Shown here: in pieces, positions 59,109 to 64,000 of the stretch | Numbering within the stretch: position 1 is the stretch's first letter | Layout: each line of letters begins with the position of its first letter | DNA from: Cryobacterium sinapicolor | GTDB lineage: Bacteria; Actinomycetota; Actinomycetes; Actinomycetales; Microbacteriaceae | Direction: 5' to 3' | Assembly (NCBI RefSeq): GCF_004403465.1 | Contig: NZ_SOGQ01000083.1 | Location: 1-64,000 of the forward strand | DNA: 64,000 nt | Position numbers and translations under genes: made by a program | The notes under the pieces: generated by a model | What the model was told of the DNA's origin: nothing | Database searches by the model: none | The model's input: the letters and a program-made list of their open reading frames with translations, nothing else

Positions 59109-60140
59109 ATGAGCATCACCGCCGAGACCAGGTCGACGACGTCGCCACGGGGTGTCAGCGCCCCGGCTGCACCGATTCGGGAGGCTCCGGACCGCACGGG
59201 ATACTGCCCGTTTCCCCTCTCGTCCGATCACCGCGCCTTCGGTCTGACCACGAGTTCCATGCGCCTGAGCCGGGCGACGGTCTCGGTGCGGCACGGCCGC
59301 CGCACCGGGAGCGACACCGCGACCATCCTTCTCCACGGGGCCGCGGGCTCCTGGACGACCTGGACGCCGCTGCTGGCCGCGGCCGACGCCTCCGGCCTGG
59401 AACTCACCGACCTGATCATCCCCGACCTGCCCGGCTGGGGCGACTCGGCGCTTCCGAAGGAGGGTCCCTCCCGCTCGATCGAGGCGACCGCGGCGATAGT
59501 GGCCGAGATCGCCCGTGCTCTCGGCTACCGCTCCTGGATAGTGATCGGCCACTCCCTCGGCGGCTTCGTGGCCCTCGAACTCGCCGCGAGCGAGGCACGG
59601 TCGACCGCGTTCGTCGGACTCGTCTCGGCCACGACCTTCTCGGTGATCGACACCGTGCGGCACCCGGTCGCCCGGTTCGCCACGCTGCCGGGATATGGCG
59701 CCATACTGCCGGTGTTGCGGGCTCTCGCCTGGGCCGGGCGCGCCGGCGACGGCCTGATCGGCCTGCTCCATCGCACCACGCTGCTGCGCGCGCTGGCAGC
59801 GCCGCTGTTCCGGCGCCCGGAACTGCTGCACGCGAGCGTCACCGACTACCTCCGGGCCGAACTGCGCCCGCAGGCGTTCGCCGTGGCATCCGACCTGGCC
59901 GGCGCCTACGCCGCCGAATACTGGTCCCGGATCGAGTGCCCCGTGCGGGCCACCCAGGGCGACGCCGACATTTTCGTGGCAGCGACGGATGCGGCCAGGC
60001 TCCGCGCGGTCATCCGCGACTTCGCCCTGGTGACAGTGCCGGACACCGGGCACTTCGCGCACGTGGAGAAGCCGTATGAGACGCTCCGGCTCGTGTTGCC
60101 GAACGGATGCCTGTCCGACCCAGGAGTGTTCCCGCAGTGA
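59109..60140 (+). CDS. Alpha/beta-hydrolase
   Basis: 343 residues from ATG 59109. Hydrolase signatures: ILLHGAAGSWTTWTPLL (oxyanion HG), IGHSLGGFVALEL with nucleophile Ser, TQGDADIFV with Asp and PDTGHFAHVEKP with His, in the expected order. The N-terminal ~70 residues lack similarity, so the start may be further downstream (ATG 59259, MRLSRATVS). Divergent from the Old Yellow Enzyme gene. Substrate unknown. Confidence 0.85.
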   Translation: MSITAETRSTTSPRGVSAPAAPIREAPDRTGYCPFPLSSDHRAFGLTTSSMRLSRATVSVRHGRRTGSDTATILLHGAAGSWTTWTPLLAAADASGLELTDLIIPDLPGWGDSALPKEGPSRSIEATAAIVAEIARALGYRSWIVIGHSLGGFVALELAASEARSTAFVGLVSATTFSVIDTVRHPVARFATLPGYGAILPVLRALAWAGRAGDGLIGLLHRTTLLRALAAPLFRRPELLHASVTDYLRAELRPQAFAVASDLAGAYAAEYWSRIECPVRATQGDADIFVAATDAARLRAVIRDFALVTVPDTGHFAHVEKPYETLRLVLPNGCLSDPGVFPQ

Positions 60141-60289
60141 GCGGTCCGGGAGTCCGGGCCGCTCGCGCTGCGTGGCCGATTCCCTTGTCAAGCGGGTTCA
60201 TTACGACCAAACTGAGGATCAGTCCTGAGAAATGGTCACCCCCGTGTGGCCGGTCTGGCACGGCCTCCACTGATTGAGAGCGGCTCCCC

Positions 60290-60694
60290 ATGGGTTCGTT
60301 GACGTATGACAGGGTCACGGTCGAGTTCGACGACCGGATATTGGCGCACCTTCAGATCGTGATCGTCCAGAAGCTCCGCCGGGGCGAGAGCTTCCTGCTG
60401 TCGTGGCGCAATGCCGCCGAAGCCGGAAACGGACGCAGTTCCGCCTGGCTGCACCCGGCCATCCCGTTGTATTTCAAGTTCTCCGGCGGCCAGCCGCCGA
60501 GCATCAACCCCCTCTGGCTCGCCCAGCTCACCCGTTCCGCGAACAGCTCCCAGGGTTTGGTTGCCACCGGCGAGGAGCGGGCGATGTCCGAGCCCGAACA
60601 TCCGGAACGCACCGACCGCAGTCACCGCCCCGATCAGAAGTTCACGGTGCGCGCGGCGCCCGCCTCGCAGGACACCATCGCCACCGAACTCTGA
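60290..60694 (+). CDS. Small conserved protein of Microbacteriaceae type
   Basis: 134 residues: MGSLTYDRVTVEFDDRILAH then LRRGESFLLSW and PAIPLYFKFSGG. Proteins of this pattern (sometimes mislabelled as ATP-dependent DNA ligase) are common in Microbacteriaceae; role unknown. The C-terminal ~45 residues are charged and variable. It stands alone between the hydrolase and the convergent nitrilase gene. Confidence 0.75.
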   Translation: MGSLTYDRVTVEFDDRILAHLQIVIVQKLRRGESFLLSWRNAAEAGNGRSSAWLHPAIPLYFKFSGGQPPSINPLWLAQLTRSANSSQGLVATGEERAMSEPEHPERTDRSHRPDQKFTVRAAPASQDTIATEL

Positions 60695-60723
60695 GCCGCC
60701 CCTACTCCGGCAACCCGCAGGCC

Positions 60724-60766
60724 GCAGGCCTCTGCCCGCAGGCCGCAGCCCGCAGGCCTCTGCCCG
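60724..60766. repeat. Short tandem repeat near a gene end
   Basis: GCAGGCCTCTGCCCG occurs at 60724-60738 and 60752-60766 (28-base period), separated by further CCGCAG units. It lies between the convergent stops of the small protein and nitrilase genes; it may form hairpins that serve both as terminator. Confidence 0.7.
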
Positions 60767-60780
60767 TGGGCGGGCCCGGA

Positions 60781-61632
60781 TCAGCGCGGAACGACCGCGA
60801 AACGGCGCAGGACCAGCGCGGGGTTGCGGGCGCGCACGGCACTGAGGCGCTCCGGCAGAACCCAGGCGACCGCGACATCCGTTGTCTCGCCGATCGTGAC
60901 CAGCTCCACCCCCATCGGGTCGACCACCATGCTGTTGCCGACACCCACCGGCGGGGCGTGGCCGGCCGCCGCTAGGTAGACCGTGTTTTCCAGGGCCCGA
61001 GCGGTCAACAGCGTGCGCCAGTGCTGTTCCTTGAGCGGTCCCCGCACCCACTCGGCCGGCACCAGGACCAGTTCGGCCCCGGCGTCGACCAGGCGGCGGG
61101 TCATCTCCGGGAAACGGATGTCGTAGCAGGTCTGCAATCCCACCCGCAGCCCCTCCACATCGAAGGTCTCGGGTTCCTCCACGGCCCCGGCCCGCACCCA
61201 GTCCGACTCGCGCTCACCAAAGGCGTCGTAGAGGTGAAGCTTGCGGTACTTCGCGACGAGTGATCCGGCCGGATCCACCGCGACGAGAGTATTGGAGAAC
61301 CGGTTCGGGTCGTCCGTGGACTCCAGCATGCCGGCCACGACGTACACGCCGAGGTCTGCGGCGAGCGCGGCCAGGGCCCGCACGAAGGGGCCGTCCAGAG
61401 GTTCGGCCGCGGCGACGAACGACGGTCCCATCACCGGTTCGAAGAAGGCCGAGTACTCGGGGAAGACGATCAGCCGGGCCCCGCGGGCGACGGCCGTCTC
61501 GGCGAGGGCATGCATGGCGGCAAGGTTTACGGCAGGCTCGCGGCCGGGCGCGAACTGGGCCACCGCAACACCCAGGGCTGCCGCGGGGCCGGCAGCAGGG
61601 CCGGGGCCGCGAGTCTCGAGGGGATCGATCAT
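60781..61632 (-). CDS. Carbon-nitrogen hydrolase (nitrilase superfamily)
   Basis: 283 residues. Catalytic triad Glu in FPEYSAFF, Lys in KYRKLHLYDAFGERES and Cys in LQTCYDIRFPE are all present in order. The sequence fits the omega-amidase/NIT branch (amide hydrolysis of 2-oxo-acid amides or deaminated glutathione) rather than true nitrilases. The start is ATG 61632. Confidence 0.9.
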   Translation of the reverse strand: MIDPLETRGPGPAAGPAAALGVAVAQFAPGREPAVNLAAMHALAETAVARGARLIVFPEYSAFFEPVMGPSFVAAAEPLDGPFVRALAALAADLGVYVVAGMLESTDDPNRFSNTLVAVDPAGSLVAKYRKLHLYDAFGERESDWVRAGAVEEPETFDVEGLRVGLQTCYDIRFPEMTRRLVDAGAELVLVPAEWVRGPLKEQHWRTLLTARALENTVYLAAAGHAPPVGVGNSMVVDPMGVELVTIGETTDVAVAWVLPERLSAVRARNPALVLRRFAVVPR

Positions 61633-61726
61633 GGCGTCAGCCTAGATCAGTGAGTCCGTATGGACGTGGTCGCAGCTGGATCGTGGAATGGGAATCCGCG
61701 GCACTGGAGCAACTCGCGCTCGAACG

Positions 61727-61803
61727 AATTCGACGGAGATTTTGGCCAAAACGGACCGGAACCAGCCGAAAACCGGCCCCGAGCCCAAAATCTCCGTCGA
61801 ATT
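61727..61803. repeat. 77-bp palindromic element
   Basis: AATTCGACGGAGATTTTGG (61727-61745) is a perfect inverted repeat of 61785-61803; imperfect pairing extends about seven bases further out on each side. The 39-base loop contains CCGGAACC and GAAAACCGGC. It sits in the 290-base region between divergent nitrilase and glycosyltransferase genes. Small open frames here are not convincing. Confidence 0.8.
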
Positions 61804-61924
61804 GGTTCAACAGTGGGCACGGTGCTCGTCCGAAGGTGGAACGGGCGGGGCCTCGCCATCCGTTCACGGCGAACGGCACCGATCCCGGGTTCTAGGGTTC
61901 AGCGAGGTGGCCTAACGTATATGC

Positions 61925-63463
61925 GTGCCTTCCCCGCCGCTGCTCTCCCGCCTGGTCCGTCCCGACACGCTGACCCTTCCCCTGCTCCGAACCGGAGGGC
62001 TGGCTGCGCTGCTCGGGCTGCTCGGGTTCCTCGTCTCGATCGCCGGATCGTGGCGGCCCTCGTATTGGGGCGACGAGGCGGCCAGCGTCATGTCGGCGGA
62101 ACGTTCCCTGCCGGGGCTGTTCCGGTTGCTGGACAACGTCGACGCGGTGCACGGCGCTTACTACCTGCTGCTGCACGTCTGGATCGATCTCTTCGGCTCG
62201 TCGGAGCTGGCGACCCGCGGGCTGAGCGCCCTGTTCGTCGGCGCCGCGACGGCCGGAACCTTCGTACTGGCCCGCACCCTGTTCACCGCCCGGGTCGACG
62301 TGCTCGCAGCCCTGGTTTTCGCGCTGCTCCCCCGGGTCACCTATATGGGCTCTGAAGCCCGTTCGGCCGCCGTCGCCACGGCCGTCGTGGTCTGGCTGAC
62401 GGTTCTGCTGGTGCACCTGGTGCGGAGCCGCCCCGTGGATGCCGGCACCCGGTTCGCGCTCTGGGCGGGCTACGCCGGCCTCCTGGCCCTTGGAATCTAT
62501 TTCTTCCTGTATGTGCTGCTGCTGGTCCCCGTGCTGGCGCTCGCGGCGCTGCTGCTGACCCCGCGGGAGGGTGACGTGAGGGTGAGTATGCGCGCCTGGG
62601 CCATCGCCACCGGCGCCGCGCTCGCCCTGGCTGCCCCCGTGATAACGGCCAGCCTGGACCAGCGCGATCAGATCGCCTTCATCGGTCGGCGCCCGCCGAT
62701 CCCCGTGCTCACGGCCGCTGTGCACCAGTGGTTCAGCAATGCTCCCCTGGCCGTTCTGGCGTGGGGACTGATCCTGCTCGCGGTCGTGATGGTCTTCTTC
62801 GTCGGCGGACGGAGGGCCGCACCGGCGAACACCAAGGCCGCACTGGGGGTCATGCTGGCCTGGATGATCGTGCCGAGCGCAGCCTTACTGATCGGCACGC
62901 ACCTGGTCACGCCGATGTACTCACTGCGGTACCTGTCGATCTGCACGCCGGCCGTCGCGATCGCCATCGCCGTGGGAATCGCCTGCCTCCGGCCGCGATG
63001 GCCACAGGTTGCGGCCCTGGGCCTCATCACGGCTCTGATGCTGCCCACCTACCTCGAACAGCGCAGCGAGTTCGGCAAGAACTACGGCAGTGACCTGCGC
63101 CAAGCGGCCGAGGTGGTGCGGAACGGCGCGCAGTCGGGGGACGCCGTTGTCTTCGACGAGAGCGTGCGGCCCTCCCGCAAGCCCCGCCTGGCCCTGCGGC
63201 TGTACCCGGACGCGTTCGCGGGCCTTCAGGATGTCACCCTCGCGGTGCCGTTCGACACCACCAACGATTTATGGGATGTGGTCCTGCCGCTGGAACAGGT
63301 GACCGACCGGCTCACCGAGACTGACCGGGTGTGGGTTCTGCAGAACCAGGGCAGCGGTGAGAATAGCCGGGGCGACAACATCCGCACCTTGCAGCAACTC
63401 GGGTTCACGGTCACCGAATCGACAATGCTGAACCGCACTCAGATCATCGAAATGACAAGGTAG
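61925..63463 (+). CDS. Membrane glycosyltransferase (GT-C, mannosyltransferase-like)
   Basis: 512 residues with about eleven membrane helices. The first loop has the GT-C signature Asp in WRPSYWGDEAASVMSAERS and LDNVDAVHGAYYLLLHVW. The C-terminal ~110 residues form a soluble domain (DLRQAAEVVRNGAQSGDAVVFDES). It belongs to the polyprenol-phosphate-mannose-dependent GT-C enzymes (GT39/GT87 type). The following gene makes the donor, which supports a mannosyltransferase role. Start GTG 61925, possibly leaderless. Confidence 0.82.
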   Translation: MPSPPLLSRLVRPDTLTLPLLRTGGLAALLGLLGFLVSIAGSWRPSYWGDEAASVMSAERSLPGLFRLLDNVDAVHGAYYLLLHVWIDLFGSSELATRGLSALFVGAATAGTFVLARTLFTARVDVLAALVFALLPRVTYMGSEARSAAVATAVVVWLTVLLVHLVRSRPVDAGTRFALWAGYAGLLALGIYFFLYVLLLVPVLALAALLLTPREGDVRVSMRAWAIATGAALALAAPVITASLDQRDQIAFIGRRPPIPVLTAAVHQWFSNAPLAVLAWGLILLAVVMVFFVGGRRAAPANTKAALGVMLAWMIVPSAALLIGTHLVTPMYSLRYLSICTPAVAIAIAVGIACLRPRWPQVAALGLITALMLPTYLEQRSEFGKNYGSDLRQAAEVVRNGAQSGDAVVFDESVRPSRKPRLALRLYPDAFAGLQDVTLAVPFDTTNDLWDVVLPLEQVTDRLTETDRVWVLQNQGSGENSRGDNIRTLQQLGFTVTESTMLNRTQIIEMTR

Positions 63464-63467
63464 TTCC

Positions 63468-64000
63468 ATGGACCGGACACTGATCATCATCCCGACCTAC
63501 AACGAACGCGATAACATCGCGGCGATCGTTGCCCGGGTGCGAGCGAGCGTGCCTGCGGCCGACATCCTGGTCGTGGACGATTCCTCCCCAGACGGCACGG
63601 GGTTGCTGGCCGACACGCTGGCCACCACCGATTCTCAGGTGCACGCCCTGCACCGCTCCCGGAAGAGCGGCCTCGGCGCCGCCTACCTCGAGGCCTTCGC
63701 CTGGGGGCTCTCCCGCGGCTACGACCGTTTGGTGCAGCTCGACGCGGACGGATCGCATCTGCCGGAGCAACTGCCGAGCCTGCTCGAGGCAGCCGAGGGC
63801 GCGGATGTGGTACTGGGCTCCCGCTGGGTCCCTGAGGGTAGTGTGCGCAACTGGCCGTGGCACCGGCGTCTGCTGTCGCGCGGCGGATCGGTCTACTCGC
63901 GTGTGCTGCTGCGGCTGCCTCAGCGGGACGTGACCGGCGGTTACCGCGTCTACACGGCGCACGCCCTCGAACGGATGGACCTCTCCAGCGTCGAGAGCCT
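63468..64000 (+). CDS. Polyprenol monophosphomannose synthase, partial (3' end beyond window)
   Basis: ATG 63468, four bases after the preceding stop; 177 residues visible, frame open at the window edge. GT-A motifs of DPM1/Ppm1: IIPTYNERDNIAAIV, VDDSSPDGTG and LDADGSHLPEQL. It transfers mannose from GDP-mannose to polyprenol phosphate, giving the donor for membrane mannosyltransferases such as the gene directly upstream. No lipoprotein acyltransferase domain is visible in front of it. Confidence 0.92.
   Translation, partial: MDRTLIIIPTYNERDNIAAIVARVRASVPAADILVVDDSSPDGTGLLADTLATTDSQVHALHRSRKSGLGAAYLEAFAWGLSRGYDRLVQLDADGSHLPEQLPSLLEAAEGADVVLGSRWVPEGSVRNWPWHRRLLSRGGSVYSRVLLRLPQRDVTGGYRVYTAHALERMDLSSVES

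Noticed and set aside
61660-61915. Short plus- and minus-strand open frames around the 77-bp palindrome
   Set aside because: They read through the palindrome on both strands, lack ribosome sites and conserved features.

Overview
The window is high-G+C, densely packed actinobacterial chromosome. Several features point to Microbacteriaceae: a tmRNA with an AKSNRTDFALAA tag, a Tad pilus locus of the actinobacterial type (cpaF-tadB-tadC-DUF4244-TadE-TadE-TadG), a DUF3039 gene, a small family-typical protein at 60290, and long low-complexity extensions on FtsE and on an ABC ATPase. The genus cannot be fixed from sequence alone.

Layout. 1-12.8 kb is housekeeping: tRNA-Lys, a HisN-type phosphatase, flavohemoglobin, a SulP transporter, ssrA with smpB, ftsEX, prfB and several transporters. 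12.8-16.6 kb and 32.0-32.9 kb are the two halves of one minus-strand Tad operon. Between them lies a 15.4-kb provirus (16619-31983). After it come an intergenic stretch with a palindromic element and a LysR remnant, then tRNA-Leu with two DedA genes, a CDF metal transporter, the murI-rph-rdgB operon, fabF and pncB. 41.8-53.1 kb holds an ABC exporter and a cell-surface glycopolymer region: cytidylyltransferase, Wzm/Wzt-like exporter, CDP-glycerol-type transferase, two family-2 glycosyltransferases and a CDP-alcohol phosphotransferase. 53-64 kb has HtrA, secreted and lipid-anchored proteins, an aminotransferase, an Old Yellow Enzyme, hydrolases and the start of a polyprenol-mannose pathway.

The most interesting object is the provirus. 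All its genes run on the plus strand: serine integrase, RepA-like ATPase next to a GGTCA-rich iteron-like region, two small proteins, a Cys-cluster protein, HNH protein, large terminase, portal, a protease-capsid fusion, connector and tail genes. It sits inside the Tad ATPase gene cpaF, between the Walker B and His-box codons, bounded by a 9-bp identical core. Removing it restores an uninterrupted cpaF frame. Joining the two ends also rebuilds a consensus promoter, TTGACA-N17-TACAAT, directly in front of the integrase; the -35 is at the far right end and the -10 at the left end, so integration cuts the integrase promoter in two. Integration should therefore switch off both the Tad ATPase and the integrase at once. 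I found no repressor, excisionase or recognisable lysis gene, so the element is either very reduced, dependent on something else, or uses unrecognised genes for these steps.
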